A stretch of DNA of 64,000 nucleotides from SZUA-444 sp965226565 (GCA_965226565.1 CBDDDI010000004.1:310001-374000), one strand, 5' to 3'. Positions 24,656-34,693 are shown, numbered from the stretch's first letter. Made by a program: numbers and translations. The notes: generated by a model from the letters alone, not told the origin.

Positions 24656-26053
24656 TTAAATAGTTTTTATTTCATAATTAATTATAATTACATTAGTAGC
24701 AGAATAACTATTAAAACTTTTTGCTTCTGCAATCAAACCATCTTTTTTTATATTTTCATTAATTTGTTTTATAACATCATAAACTTCACGTTCCGGCTCA
24801 TTAAAGAAATTATGCAAACATTGAGAATAAACTATCGATGATGAGCATTTAACAAAAATAGTATAATTACCTTCTTTACTACCGCCAATTTTATTAGATA
24901 CTATGTCTTTAAATTGCTTATACTCATTCACAAACAAATTATTCTTAATAAAATAATTTGCTTTTGTCGCTTCAGTCACAGGTGGACTAAAATACAATTT
25001 ATCTATAACATGATCTTTTTCTATTGTCTTTGTATCAACATTAAAATATTCATATCTATTTTCATTAGTTTTTATTTGAAGAGAATCATCCCAAGTAACA
25101 TCTATATGATACCATTCTCCATCACATTTAACCATATTCCACATATGATTTTGAGGATTTTCGCCTTTAGATTTTCCTGTAACAATCATAGACTGAATTC
25201 CTGATTTATAACAAAGCAAAGAAAAAGCTTTTGAATATCCAGAACACACAGCCTCTTTTTCAATCAAAGCTCCATAAGCAGTAAAAATACTTTTATTTAT
25301 ATTTTCATCACCTTTAATATCTTTTAAAGAATACTTACAAGTATTTATTAAATAATCATGTATAAATAAAATCTTGTCAAACTCTGTCTCTTTTTTATTA
25401 ATCTGTTTAACTAGTGATGAAACAACATCATTAAGCTGTTTATTTCTTTTTTCATTTTCCTCTTTGTTATATTTAGTATACTCAAAAACAACCTTAACAA
25501 CTTTATTTTGTGATGTTTTAAAAACACTAGCAAGATTAAATGCATTAGAATTTTCAAAAGATGTATCTAAAAAACATGAAAAAACTATTTGGAAATCACT
25601 ATAAGAAATTTGTTTTTCTAAAACAACTTCCTCAATATTATTTTGAATAGCATTTACAAACTGACGATATACTATCAGCTCATCATTGCTAAGATTAAAC
25701 TGTCTAACATAATCAATATTAACTTTTCTGCTAAGTATTTTTTCTATTTCAGGATCTTTATGTAAATTTGGTGCTGGCTTAGGAGTAGTTTCTGGTTTTG
25801 GTTTAGGCTTTTCTATTTTTACAGGATTTTGATTTTTAGTTGTAGTAACTACTGTAGTTGTTGTATTACTTTCAACTTGCTTTTTAACTTTATCTCTTGT
25901 TGATTCAATAATATCACTAATAATTTTATTATAAACACCTTTATCTGGTTTTGAATCATTACCATCTTTGCTAATGTTAGAACCTGTGCAACCAACAAAC
26001 AAAAGAAGGCATAGTATGAATGATATACAACTAATAATTTTATTATACATCAT
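24656..26053 (-). CDS. Lipoprotein with transglutaminase-like (cysteine peptidase fold) domain
   Basis: Predicted surface lipoprotein of 465 residues. The signal peptide ends in lipobox LLFVGC. A low-complexity linker follows, with a Thr/Val run and a Pro-Lys repeat (about 66-95). The catalytic domain has the transglutaminase-like triad C270 (EAVCSGYSKAF), H303 (NHMWNMV) and D318 (HIDVTWD). The C-terminal 100 residues are unassigned. Such domains are usually peptidases or amidases acting on cell-wall or secreted proteins. The substrate is unknown. GGGAGG precedes the ATG. It is followed upstream in the same direction by a CorC-like gene 29 bases away. Confidence 0.88.
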   Translation of the reverse strand: MMYNKIISCISFILCLLLFVGCTGSNISKDGNDSKPDKGVYNKIISDIIESTRDKVKKQVESNTTTTVVTTTKNQNPVKIEKPKPKPETTPKPAPNLHKDPEIEKILSRKVNIDYVRQFNLSNDELIVYRQFVNAIQNNIEEVVLEKQISYSDFQIVFSCFLDTSFENSNAFNLASVFKTSQNKVVKVVFEYTKYNKEENEKRNKQLNDVVSSLVKQINKKETEFDKILFIHDYLINTCKYSLKDIKGDENINKSIFTAYGALIEKEAVCSGYSKAFSLLCYKSGIQSMIVTGKSKGENPQNHMWNMVKCDGEWYHIDVTWDDSLQIKTNENRYEYFNVDTKTIEKDHVIDKLYFSPPVTEATKANYFIKNNLFVNEYKQFKDIVSNKIGGSKEGNYTIFVKCSSSIVYSQCLHNFFNEPEREVYDVIKQINENIKKDGLIAEAKSFNSYSATNVIIINYEIKTI

Positions 26054-26082
26054 TATACTACACCTCCCTAAATTAAATTAAA

Positions 26083-27405
26083 CTAGCTTTGTAATGTCTT
26101 AACAAAAGCTTCTAACTTTACTATCCTTTGAGCTTCTGTCGATACAATCTTAAATGTTATATTTTCATAATCTACTTTTAAATCTTTTTCATCAGTTGGG
26201 AAATATCCCAATAAATCAACTATTAATCCAGACATTGTATCATAACTACTATTTTCTTCAGACAAAGTTACACCTAGTTCTTCAAACACTTCTTCAGGGT
26301 CAGCGTCTCCCATAATCTCATATCTACTATTTGATTTTTTAATTATATCTTCAATATCGTTGTCATATTCATCTTGAATATTACCAACAATAGCTTCAAG
26401 CAAATCCTCCATAGAAACAATACCAGCTGTTCCACCATATTCATCAACAGCAACAGCAATTTGTGTTTTAGTTGCAATAAATTCTTTAAGCAATTCCAAA
26501 CAATGGTTTGTTTCAGGAATATACATAATTTCTCTCATATAATCTTCAGCAATTTGCTGTTTAGAATCATTATCGTTTATTAAAACAAGTAAATCTTTAA
26601 CATGAATAACTCCAACAATGTTATCAATACTCTTGTCATAAACAAGAACTCTTGAAAATCCATGATTAAAAACTTCTGAAACAAGATCTTTTACTGGAGT
26701 GTTTATATCAACACCAACAACATTAGTTCTATGCGTCATAACATCAGAAATCAAAAGATCATCAAAATCAAAAATATTATTAAGCATTTCTTTTTGAGTT
26801 TCTTCAATAATACCTGTTTCATCAGCAGCATCTACCATTAAAAGAATTTCTTCTTCAGTAACGACTTTATTTTCATTATCAATAGATAATCTAAAAATTT
26901 TACTCATTAATATTATAATCAAATTACACAATACATAAATTGGTGTAAAAATGATAATTATAAATCTTAACACATAACTAAATTTTAAAGCTATTTTTTC
27001 ACCATTCTTTAAGGCGACTTTTTTAGGCGTTTGTTCGCCAAAAACTATAAGCAACACAATTGCAGCTAACATAATAATAGCAATTGCACTAATATTTGAA
27101 ACATTTCCATTGTTACTATAACTATATAACACATCGTTTAAAGGACTATACAAAACAAATGCAACAATAACAGCCATTATCGTTAATATTAAAGCTTTAA
27201 ACACTGCTAAAGATATCACAAGTCTATTTCTATCCTTAGTAATGTTAAGTAACATTTTAGCATTCCTATTTTCTTTTGCGATTTTCTTTATTTTTTTGGT
27301 ATTTACTAATCCTATTGCCACCTCGCACATAGTAACAAATGATTTTAAATTCAATAAAATCAATATGGATATAATACCTATTACAATCCGACTGGCGTCG
27401 TCCAT
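26083..27405 (-). CDS. CNNM/HlyC-CorC family membrane protein
   Basis: A 440-residue protein with the standard architecture: an N-terminal DUF21 (CNNM) membrane domain with about four helices (1-190), a pair of CBS domains (about 200-325, including MTHRTNVVGVD and VDEYGGTAGIVSMEDLLEAIVG), and a C-terminal CorC_HlyC domain. Family members take part in magnesium or cobalt efflux; older names call them hemolysins. The ATG at 27403-27405 follows AAAGGGGAAGAA; upstream in-frame codons lack a site and are not included. Confidence 0.92.
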   Translation of the reverse strand: MDDASRIVIGIISILILLNLKSFVTMCEVAIGLVNTKKIKKIAKENRNAKMLLNITKDRNRLVISLAVFKALILTIMAVIVAFVLYSPLNDVLYSYSNNGNVSNISAIAIIMLAAIVLLIVFGEQTPKKVALKNGEKIALKFSYVLRFIIIIFTPIYVLCNLIIILMSKIFRLSIDNENKVVTEEEILLMVDAADETGIIEETQKEMLNNIFDFDDLLISDVMTHRTNVVGVDINTPVKDLVSEVFNHGFSRVLVYDKSIDNIVGVIHVKDLLVLINDNDSKQQIAEDYMREIMYIPETNHCLELLKEFIATKTQIAVAVDEYGGTAGIVSMEDLLEAIVGNIQDEYDNDIEDIIKKSNSRYEIMGDADPEEVFEELGVTLSEENSSYDTMSGLIVDLLGYFPTDEKDLKVDYENITFKIVSTEAQRIVKLEAFVKTLQS

Positions 27406-27539
27406 TTCTTCCCCTTTCAAAATTAACCCATAATTGTATTTTATACCTTTTATATAAAAATTACAATTAATAAATTTATACAATTTCTATAAATTTATTA
27501 CATATTAGAAACAAATTTCTAACTTATTATATAATATGC

Positions 27540-28454
27540 CTAATCGCTTTGTTTAGAACCGTCGTTTTTATCATCTAATTGAGTCATTTTTTCTAAAATT
27601 TTGTTCATTTCATCTATTATATCAAAGGATGGTTTTTCAAATACCATTCCATTAATTTTTATAACTTCAACATTTCCAGCATTTATATACGTTTTAATAT
27701 CTTTTGGCAACTGATCCTCTTTAATTTCTGAGGAAATAAAAATTATTTCTGGTTTCGCTTTTATGATATCCTGTGTTGGCATTGCATAACCTGTGTAATC
27801 TTTTGCAATATTCTCTCCAAAAAAATCTATTATATTTCCAGAAAAAGTGTCTCCTGTAGCTATTGCCATCAATTCTGTTGCAATAAACACAATTTTTTTA
27901 GAATATTTTTTATTATTAATCTCTATAACTTTTGAATCTAACGGTTCAAGCTTTATTCTAGTAACAACATCACCTTCATTAGAACCTAAAAATATTTTTG
28001 AAATTGCAGCATATTCATCCGCTAAATCAAAAATAGTTTTAACAACAGGAATATTAATAACTTGAACACCAATTTTTTTAAGAGACTCTTCTTCCATTTG
28101 AGAAATTGGACTTTGAGTTAAAACAAACTCAGGTTTAATTTTTGTAATTTCCTCAATATCCGGATTAGCAGGACTTCCAACAGTAGGAATTTTTTGTTCA
28201 TTATCTGGTTCTTTACAATAAACACTTCTACCAACTAATTTATCAGATTGACCAATTTCATAAATTATTTCAGTTATCGCTGGAGAAAGTGAAATAACTT
28301 TCTTAGGACACTTTGTAATTTCTACATTATCTACAGTAAAAGGAAAGCCCATTGTCTTTTGATTTTTATATGTACTATTTTTAGATATTTTAGCACATCC
28401 AACCAAATTAAAAAGTATTAACGTTATTAATACATTTATTGTTATTCTCTTCAT
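27540..28454 (-). CDS. Orphan substrate-binding lipoprotein, BtuF/haem-siderophore type
   Basis: Extracytoplasmic binding protein with a helical backbone (type III), as in cobalamin, haem and siderophore ABC importers. The 304-residue form has a lipobox (NLVGCA) and two lobes: RVISLSPAITEIIYEIG is seen here as VISLSPAITEIIYEIG, and later PDIEEITKIKPEFVL and AKPEIIFISSE. The ATG at 28452-28454 has AAAAGGAG. No permease or ATPase gene is adjacent, so it must use a transporter encoded elsewhere. Lobe one keeps the GSPANPDIEEI loop common in BtuF-like proteins, but the ligand cannot be assigned. Confidence 0.85.
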   Translation of the reverse strand: MKRITINVLITLILFNLVGCAKISKNSTYKNQKTMGFPFTVDNVEITKCPKKVISLSPAITEIIYEIGQSDKLVGRSVYCKEPDNEQKIPTVGSPANPDIEEITKIKPEFVLTQSPISQMEEESLKKIGVQVINIPVVKTIFDLADEYAAISKIFLGSNEGDVVTRIKLEPLDSKVIEINNKKYSKKIVFIATELMAIATGDTFSGNIIDFFGENIAKDYTGYAMPTQDIIKAKPEIIFISSEIKEDQLPKDIKTYINAGNVEVIKINGMVFEKPSFDIIDEMNKILEKMTQLDDKNDGSKQSD

Positions 28455-28570
28455 TATGAGCTCCTTTTTAAACTTTTTCATATATATTTTTCTTTTATAA
28501 TTTTACTATATTTATCATAAAATTGCAATCAAAATTTGTATATAAATTTTTGTCTAAAATTACCTGTAAA

Positions 28571-28594
28571 TTTTAACGATATAAAGCGTTAAAA
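28571..28594. repeat. Inverted repeat upstream of ilvB
   Basis: Perfect eight-base arms TTTTAACG / CGTTAAAA separated by eight bases, ending 17 bases before the ilvB -35. Not followed by a T-run, so more likely an operator than a terminator. Confidence 0.5.
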
Positions 28595-28611
28595 TATTGT
28601 TTAATTTACCA

Positions 28612-28640
28612 TTGACGTATTTACAAAAAGTCTCTATAAT
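28612..28640 (+). promoter_or_regulatory. Promoter of ilvBN
   Basis: TTGACG (28612-28617), 17-base spacer, TATAAT (28635-28640). The leader of about 60 bases is too short for a T-box or a leader peptide with terminator. Confidence 0.88.
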
Positions 28641-28706
28641 TATATTATCCGTAATTATATTATCTATTATTAATTTTCAAATAAAATATATAAGAAAGAA
28701 GGTTGT

Positions 28707-30314
28707 ATGATGATTGAAGTTGGCAAAGCTATTGTTAAATGTCTCGAAATGGAAAACATCTCTGTCGTCTTTGGTTATCCTGGTGCAGCTATTTGTCCTT
28801 TTTATGATGAACTTGAAAAATCAAATATTAGACATATTCTTATTAGACACGAAGCTAATGGAGGACATAGTGCTAACGGATATGCTAGAATAAGTGGTAA
28901 ACCTGCTGTTTGTATTGCAACATCAGGTCCAGGTGCAACTAATCTTATTACAGCAATTGCAACTGCTTATATGGACTCTATACCTTTAATAATAATAACA
29001 GGTCAAGTTAATTCTGACCTAGTTGGTAGAGATGTTTTTCAAGAAGCTGATATTACTGGTTCTGCTGAACCTTTTGTAAAACACAGTTATCTTGTAAAAG
29101 ATTCTAAAACAATACCAAAAATTTTTAAAGAAGCATTTTATATTGCTGGTTCTGGTAGACCTGGTCCAGTATTAATAGATATTCCTATGGACATTCAAAA
29201 AGAATTAATCGAATTTGAATATCCAAAAAAAGCTGAAATAAAAAGTTATAATCCAACATACACAGGAAACAAACTTCAAATTAAACGTGCTGTTTCAGCT
29301 ATAAATAAATCTGAAAAACCTTTAATATGCACAGGTGGAGGAGTATTTTTTTCAAATTGTTCTGATGAACTTAAAACTTTTGCAGAAAAATGTAACATAC
29401 CTGTAGTCTCAACAATGATGGGACTTTCAAGCATTTCTTCATCACATCCTTTGTATTGTGGAATGGTTGGAGTACATGGTGTAAAATCTGCTACTGTTGC
29501 AGTTAAAGAATGTGACACATTAATACTTATTGGAGCAAGAATTAGTGATAGAACAATTCCAGTTCCAAATTTAATAGAAAATAAAACAATTATACATATA
29601 GATATTGATCCTGCAGAAATAGGAAAAAATGTTAAAGCTTCTATTCCTGTTGTAGGAGATGCAAAAAATATTCTTAAACAAATTTTACTTAATATTGATG
29701 AACAATCTCATGATAAATGGATTGAAAAGTTAGATTCATATAAATTAGAAAAAAAATTAGAGAAAAACAAAAATTATGTTAATCCAAAATTATTTATGAA
29801 AAAACTTTCTAAAGCTTTGCCTGAATATTCAGTTGTTGTTGCTGATGTTGGACAAAATCAAATTTGGGCAGCAAATGGTTTTTGTGTTAATAATGGTAGA
29901 TTTTTAACATCTGGTGGAATGGGTACAATGGGATATTCTGTACCTGCTGCAATTGGAGCAAAACTTGCTGATCCATCAAAAACTGTCTTAGCTGTATGTG
30001 GAGATGGTTCATTCCAAATGCAAATGATGGAACTCGCAACAATAATTCAACATAACCTTGATATAAAGATAATAATTATGTCTAACAATAGGCTTGGAAT
30101 GGTTCATGAGCTGCAAAAGAAACTTTATTCTAAACCTACTGCAGTGTTTCTGGATGGAAATCCTGATTTTATTAAACTTTCTAAAGCTTACGGAATAGAT
30201 TCTATTAGAATTAACTCTGATGACGAAATAGATAACGCAATTTCTTCTCTCATAAACTCTGACAATCCATTTTTACTTGAATGTATTGTCGATCCAGATC
30301 AATCTACATTATAG
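28707..30314 (+). CDS. ilvB: Acetolactate synthase, large (catalytic) subunit
   Basis: Thiamine-diphosphate enzyme making acetolactate (valine, leucine) or acetohydroxybutyrate (isoleucine) from pyruvate. The 535-residue protein has the N-terminal Pyr domain with the catalytic Glu region (RHEANGGHSANGYAR), a central FAD-type domain and the PP domain with GDGSFQMQMMELATI for TPP-Mg binding. It is slightly shorter than most AHAS large subunits (550-570) at the C-terminus. The start may be the ATG at 28707 or the next one at 28710. It is followed by its regulatory subunit ilvN, which supports AHAS over a catabolic acetolactate synthase. Confidence 0.96.
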   Translation: MMIEVGKAIVKCLEMENISVVFGYPGAAICPFYDELEKSNIRHILIRHEANGGHSANGYARISGKPAVCIATSGPGATNLITAIATAYMDSIPLIIITGQVNSDLVGRDVFQEADITGSAEPFVKHSYLVKDSKTIPKIFKEAFYIAGSGRPGPVLIDIPMDIQKELIEFEYPKKAEIKSYNPTYTGNKLQIKRAVSAINKSEKPLICTGGGVFFSNCSDELKTFAEKCNIPVVSTMMGLSSISSSHPLYCGMVGVHGVKSATVAVKECDTLILIGARISDRTIPVPNLIENKTIIHIDIDPAEIGKNVKASIPVVGDAKNILKQILLNIDEQSHDKWIEKLDSYKLEKKLEKNKNYVNPKLFMKKLSKALPEYSVVVADVGQNQIWAANGFCVNNGRFLTSGGMGTMGYSVPAAIGAKLADPSKTVLAVCGDGSFQMQMMELATIIQHNLDIKIIIMSNNRLGMVHELQKKLYSKPTAVFLDGNPDFIKLSKAYGIDSIRINSDDEIDNAISSLINSDNPFLLECIVDPDQSTL

Positions 30315-30329
30315 TTTATAGGAGGTTTT

Positions 30330-30821
30330 ATGAAACATACAATATCTGTTTTGGTAAAAAACCATGCTGGTGTACTTTCTAGAATAAGTGGCTTGTTTTC
30401 ACGTCGTGGATTTAATATAGACAGTTTGGCTGTTGGTGTTACTGATGATCCAACTGTATCAAGAATCACTATTATAGCTGATGGTGATGAATATATTATT
30501 GAACAAATTGAAAAACAGCTCAACAAACTTATAGAAGTAATTAAAGTTAGAACTCTTCCAAATGGTAATTTTTTATCACGTGAACTTGTTTTTATAAAAG
30601 TAAAAGCATCACCAGAAAAACGTTCAGAAATAATGACAGTTTCTGAAATTATGGGAGTTAAAATTATAGATTTATCTATATCAACAATCACACTTGAAAT
30701 TTCTGACACAAAATCTAATATTGATAAATTAGAAAAAATTCTAAAACCATATGGAATTTTAGAAATTGTCAGAACAGGCGTTATCGCTATTCACCAAGGT
30801 GCAGAAATTATTTCAATTTAA
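30330..30821 (+). CDS. ilvN: Acetolactate synthase, small (regulatory) subunit
   Basis: Binds valine and activates and feedback-inhibits IlvB. The 163-residue protein begins HTISVLVKNHAGVLSRISGLFSRRG, the classic ACT domain signature, and has a second C-terminal domain typical of AHAS small subunits. The start has AGGAGG seven bases upstream, 15 bases after ilvB. The pair is therefore co-translated. A hairpin follows before ilvC. Confidence 0.97.
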   Translation: MKHTISVLVKNHAGVLSRISGLFSRRGFNIDSLAVGVTDDPTVSRITIIADGDEYIIEQIEKQLNKLIEVIKVRTLPNGNFLSRELVFIKVKASPEKRSEIMTVSEIMGVKIIDLSISTITLEISDTKSNIDKLEKILKPYGILEIVRTGVIAIHQGAEIISI

Positions 30822-30825
30822 AAAT

Positions 30826-30862
30826 AAGTTAGGCTTTTTATTAATATAGTAGCCTACTTTTT
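30826..30862 (+). terminator. Terminator or attenuator between ilvN and ilvC
   Basis: Stem AAG-x-TAGGCT / AGCCTACTT with a 15-base loop and TTTTT. It separates ilvBN from ilvC and may set their ratio. Confidence 0.7.
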
Positions 30863-30917
30863 GAGATAATACTTTACATAAATATAAATATACCCAATGG
30901 GTAAGGAGGAAATTAAA

Positions 30918-31919
30918 ATGGCAAAAATATTTTATGCAAAAGACTGTGATCTATCTTATTTGAAAACTAAAACTGTAGCTGTAATAGGTTACGGAAGCCA
31001 AGGTCACGCTCATTCACTAAATCTTCATGAAAGTGGCGTTGATGTAATCGTTGGACTTTATGAAGGTAGTAAATCTTGGGCTAAAGCAGAAAAAGCTGGA
31101 CTTAAAGTAATGACAGCTAGCGATGCTGCTAAAGCTGCTGACATCATTATGATTCTTATAAATGATGAAAAACAAGGTGATCTTTACAAAGAAAGCATTC
31201 TTCCAAATCTAACAGCTGGCAAAACTATTGCGTTTGCACATGGATTTAACATTCATTATGCTCAAATAGTTCCACCAGAAAATGTTGATGTTATTATGAT
31301 TGCTCCAAAAGGTCCTGGACACACTGTTCGTTCAGAATATGTTGCTGGAAAAGGTGTTCCTTGTTTGTTTGCAATCAACCAAGATGCTACTGGTAATGCA
31401 CAAAAAACTGCACTTGCTTATGCTGCTGGTATTGGTGGAGCAAGAGCTGGTGTACTTGAAACAACATTCCGTGAAGAAACTGAAACTGATTTATTTGGTG
31501 AACAAGCTGTTCTTTGTGGAGGAGTTACAGCTCTTATGAAAGCTGGATTTGAAACACTTGTTGAAGCTGGTTATAATCCAGAAAACGCTTATTTTGAGTG
31601 TATTCATGAAATGAAACTTATTGTTGACTTAATCTACGAAGGTGGATATGAAAAAATGAGATATTCAATTTCTGATACAGCTGAATATGGTGATTATATT
31701 ACTGGACCTAAAGTAGTTACAGAAGAAACTAAAAAGGCTATGAAAGCTGTTCTTAAAGATATTCAAGATGGTACATTTGCACGTGATTTCATCACAGAAA
31801 ACAAAATGGGAAGAACTCATTTTAATTCTATGAGAAGATTAGAAAGTGAACATCAACTTGAAAAAGTTGGTAAAGAGCTTCGTAAAATGTATTCTTGGAG
31901 CGACAAAAAAGAAGATTAA
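30918..31919 (+). CDS. ilvC: Ketol-acid reductoisomerase (NADP+)
   Basis: Isomerises and reduces acetolactate to dihydroxyisovalerate, the second common step of branched-chain amino-acid synthesis. The 333-residue class I enzyme begins MAKIFYAKDCDLSYLKTKTVA, has the nucleotide-binding GYGSQGHAHSLNL, the APKGPGHTVRSEY metal-binding region and the C-terminal all-helical domain with YECIHEMKLIVDLIYEGG-like helix. The ATG at 30918 has AAGGAGG; a start seven codons upstream overlaps it. The next genes of the pathway (ilvD, leu) are not in the window. Confidence 0.98.
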   Translation: MAKIFYAKDCDLSYLKTKTVAVIGYGSQGHAHSLNLHESGVDVIVGLYEGSKSWAKAEKAGLKVMTASDAAKAADIIMILINDEKQGDLYKESILPNLTAGKTIAFAHGFNIHYAQIVPPENVDVIMIAPKGPGHTVRSEYVAGKGVPCLFAINQDATGNAQKTALAYAAGIGGARAGVLETTFREETETDLFGEQAVLCGGVTALMKAGFETLVEAGYNPENAYFECIHEMKLIVDLIYEGGYEKMRYSISDTAEYGDYITGPKVVTEETKKAMKAVLKDIQDGTFARDFITENKMGRTHFNSMRRLESEHQLEKVGKELRKMYSWSDKKED

Positions 31920-31934
31920 TTTAATCTAATTTAT

Positions 31935-31967
31935 AAAAAAACCACCTTTTTATAAGGTGGTTTTTTA
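31935..31967. terminator. Bidirectional terminator between ilvC and the ABC operon
   Basis: Stem AAACCACCTT / AAGGTGGTTT flanked by A- and T-runs on both sides. Two operons converge here. Confidence 0.92.
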
Positions 31968-31971
31968 TTAT

Positions 31972-33819
31972 TTAATCATATATCTTTTCATTTACAAACT
32001 CATCTTCATATGTTCCTGATTCTTTTTCTTCTGATAATAATTTTAAATATTTATTTGTCTTCACATAATTTTCATTTAATTCTAATTCCCAAGATTTACT
32101 ACAATGTATATTGGCAATGAAAATATCCTCTTCATCAACATTTTCACTATCTTCATCTTTAATCCAAAAAAATCTTCTATTTGAATACTTTTCATAATCT
32201 AATGTTCTTAAATCTGAGATATAATAATCAATAAATTTATTTATTTTTTTGTTATCAGTCACATAAGAATTAAAAGATTTGTAATCATTGGACCTATATA
32301 TTGATAATTCGCATCTAAATTTTTTATCTGAAACAAATGATCTAAGTTTTTCTTCAACTTTATCTATATATTTATCATTCAATTCTATATTTGCAATTTC
32401 CTTATACAAAATATTAGCAGTATTATACTTTCTGGTAAAAGATTTAAAACCTTTTAAATTATATTGTATCGTAATTTTTTCATTTGATAATACTTTATCT
32501 TGATTACTATTATTATAATCAATATATTTAGATTCAATAGGTCTACTTAAATTTTTATCATTTCTTCTATAATCTTCTAAAACTTTTTCATGAACATCTA
32601 TAACAGATTTTATTATTTCTTTATCTTCTATTTTTAGTGACTTATTTCTTGGAGTAGATAATACAACACTACTTACATCTTTGATATCAGGAACTTTATA
32701 AACTGTACCAAATCCATCAGTAACATTTACTAATAAAAATAATGAACCTATAACTGTCATTGTAACAGCATATTTAATAACTGATAACCAAATCTTTTTA
32801 AAACCTCTATTAGTAATAACTTCTAATGTTAAGAATATTATTGCAGCACTAATTATTGTAGATACAAATACATCTGCACCTTTATATATTTCTACACTTA
32901 ATGCTACAAAACAAAATGTAATTGCTACAAGTATTACATAGTAAAAACCTTTATACACAAAAGGTTTTGAAACATCTTCTGCTTTACGTTTTTTGTATAA
33001 AAAGAAACTTCCTATAATTAAAGCCGCTATTAATATTAAAGAAAATAATAACCATAAATTAATCGAAAGACCTACTTCTAATCTCAAATCATATTCAAAC
33101 AATTGAGCAATAGCTAAGATTCCTCCAACAGGACTAAAAATTTGTACAAATTTAATAAATGGATCTAATTCTCCTGACATTCCAAATAAATTTGATGTAA
33201 ATGAATGACACAATAATATAAACACTGGAATTAATATATTTATTCCAATAGAATATGCAATTGTTTCAAACAAAGAACCACAAACACATGAAATTATTGT
33301 ATTTAGACAATAGAACAATATCATTGAAACAGCCAAAATACCCATACATTTTGCTATCACTTCTATTGGTTTCATACTATAAGCATTAAAAAGATCAATA
33401 AGCATTCTATCATCTGAAACTTCTTCATACAACAAAGTAAGTGGTATAGAAACAATAAATCCTACTAAATATGGACCCATATAGCTTACAAAACCTGCTA
33501 GAAAATCACTAAAAAATCTTTGTTTTGATGTTAATGGTAGTGAATATATTAAATCCACATTAGATTTTTTATATAAATAATTAAATGTATTTATTGTAAT
33601 TAACAATCCCATAAAAACTGATGCTAAAAGACACACAGTTGAAATTACAGTTTGGAGCTGCATGTATCCACCTTTGAACTCTTCAACTATATGACTTAAT
33701 ATATATAACGGTACAGCTAGTATATTAAAAACTAGTGCCATTATAATCAATTTTTTATTTAATCTTAATCTTGTTTTAAAATTAGCAAAAAAATAGTTAT
33801 TTGATTTCTGTGCAGTCAT
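31972..33819 (-). CDS. ABC transporter permease with large C-terminal domain (YtrC/D-like)
   Basis: Membrane subunit for the ATPase encoded just upstream. The 615-residue protein has about ten hydrophobic helices in residues 20-385, including a predicted ABC-2-like core (VDLIYSLPLTSKQRFFSDFLAGFV). It ends with a long charged, soluble segment (about 390-615). Such a C-terminal extension occurs in some clostridial YtrA-linked ABC permeases. It overlaps the ATPase gene by 23 bases. The transported substrate is unknown; YtrA-type operons respond to cell-envelope stress in Bacillus. Confidence 0.85.
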   Translation of the reverse strand: MTAQKSNNYFFANFKTRLRLNKKLIIMALVFNILAVPLYILSHIVEEFKGGYMQLQTVISTVCLLASVFMGLLITINTFNYLYKKSNVDLIYSLPLTSKQRFFSDFLAGFVSYMGPYLVGFIVSIPLTLLYEEVSDDRMLIDLFNAYSMKPIEVIAKCMGILAVSMILFYCLNTIISCVCGSLFETIAYSIGINILIPVFILLCHSFTSNLFGMSGELDPFIKFVQIFSPVGGILAIAQLFEYDLRLEVGLSINLWLLFSLILIAALIIGSFFLYKKRKAEDVSKPFVYKGFYYVILVAITFCFVALSVEIYKGADVFVSTIISAAIIFLTLEVITNRGFKKIWLSVIKYAVTMTVIGSLFLLVNVTDGFGTVYKVPDIKDVSSVVLSTPRNKSLKIEDKEIIKSVIDVHEKVLEDYRRNDKNLSRPIESKYIDYNNSNQDKVLSNEKITIQYNLKGFKSFTRKYNTANILYKEIANIELNDKYIDKVEEKLRSFVSDKKFRCELSIYRSNDYKSFNSYVTDNKKINKFIDYYISDLRTLDYEKYSNRRFFWIKDEDSENVDEEDIFIANIHCSKSWELELNENYVKTNKYLKLLSEEKESGTYEDEFVNEKIYD

Positions 33820-34693
33820 ATCCTAGACCCTCCATTTCATAAATAAATATTTCTTCCAATGATAATGGAACGATATCAAAGATAAGAGGTTTTTTCTTTT
33901 CTATCTCTTCTTTTACTTTATCAACTTCACCTTTAACAATAATATGATATATACTTCCATTTTTCTCAAAATGAAGCAATTCTAAATCACTGAAATCTTT
34001 TTCTTTCATTTCTGTTTTAAATGAAACTTGAATTTTGTGAACATTACCTCTAACATCATCAATTTGTCTGTTGAATAATATTTTTCCTTTATGCAACAAT
34101 GCAACACTATCACAAATTTCATTAATTTCTTTTAAGTTATGGCTTGAAATAATAATAGTTAAATTTCTATCTATCATTGAGTCTACCAAAATGTTTTTAA
34201 CATTTATTCTCATTGTAGGATCAAGTCCATCAAAAGCCTCATCAAGCAACAAATATTCAGCTTGACAAGATAATCCAATTATAACAACTGCTTGCCTTTT
34301 CATACCTTTTGAAAATTTATCAATTTTCTTATTAAGTGGCAAATTTATTTTTGAATTTAGTTTTTGAAAAATTTCTTCAGAATAATTAGGATAAAAATCT
34401 TTGTAGAAATTTTTAAGCTCTTTTAGTGTATAACTACTAAATTGCACTGTTTCATCGTTAATAAAAAAGACTTTTTCTTTTGCCGCAACGTTATCATAAA
34501 CATTTTCATTATCAATAAGAACTTCTCCACTTTCTTGTTTATAAATACCGCTCAAAAGTCTTAATATTGTTGATTTTCCTGCACCATTAGATCCTAATAA
34601 ACCATATGCTGTACCTTTCGGAACATCAAGATTTACATTATCAAGTGCAACAAAATCATCAAAATTCTTTGTTACTCCTTTTAATTCAATCAT
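33797..34693 (-). CDS. ABC transporter ATP-binding protein (YtrB-like)
   Basis: ATPase of 298 residues. Walker A is GSNGAGKST, the Q-loop region follows, the signature is degenerate (FSKGMKRQAVV in place of LSGGQ), Walker B is LLLDEAFDGLD, and the switch histidine is in SSHNLKEI. The substitution in the signature occurs in this subfamily. The C-terminal 80 residues form an extra domain. The start ATG overlaps the GntR stop codon (TAATG), showing tight coupling. Confidence 0.95.
   Translation of the reverse strand: MIELKGVTKNFDDFVALDNVNLDVPKGTAYGLLGSNGAGKSTILRLLSGIYKQESGEVLIDNENVYDNVAAKEKVFFINDETVQFSSYTLKELKNFYKDFYPNYSEEIFQKLNSKINLPLNKKIDKFSKGMKRQAVVIIGLSCQAEYLLLDEAFDGLDPTMRINVKNILVDSMIDRNLTIIISSHNLKEINEICDSVALLHKGKILFNRQIDDVRGNVHKIQVSFKTEMKEKDFSDLELLHFEKNGSIYHIIVKGEVDKVKEEIEKKKPLIFDIVPLSLEEIFIYEMEGLGYDCTEIK

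Noticed and set aside
28640..28706. T-box or leader-peptide attenuator for ilvB
   Set aside because: The leader is only about 60 bases, with no T-box core, no run of branched-chain codons and no terminator hairpin.
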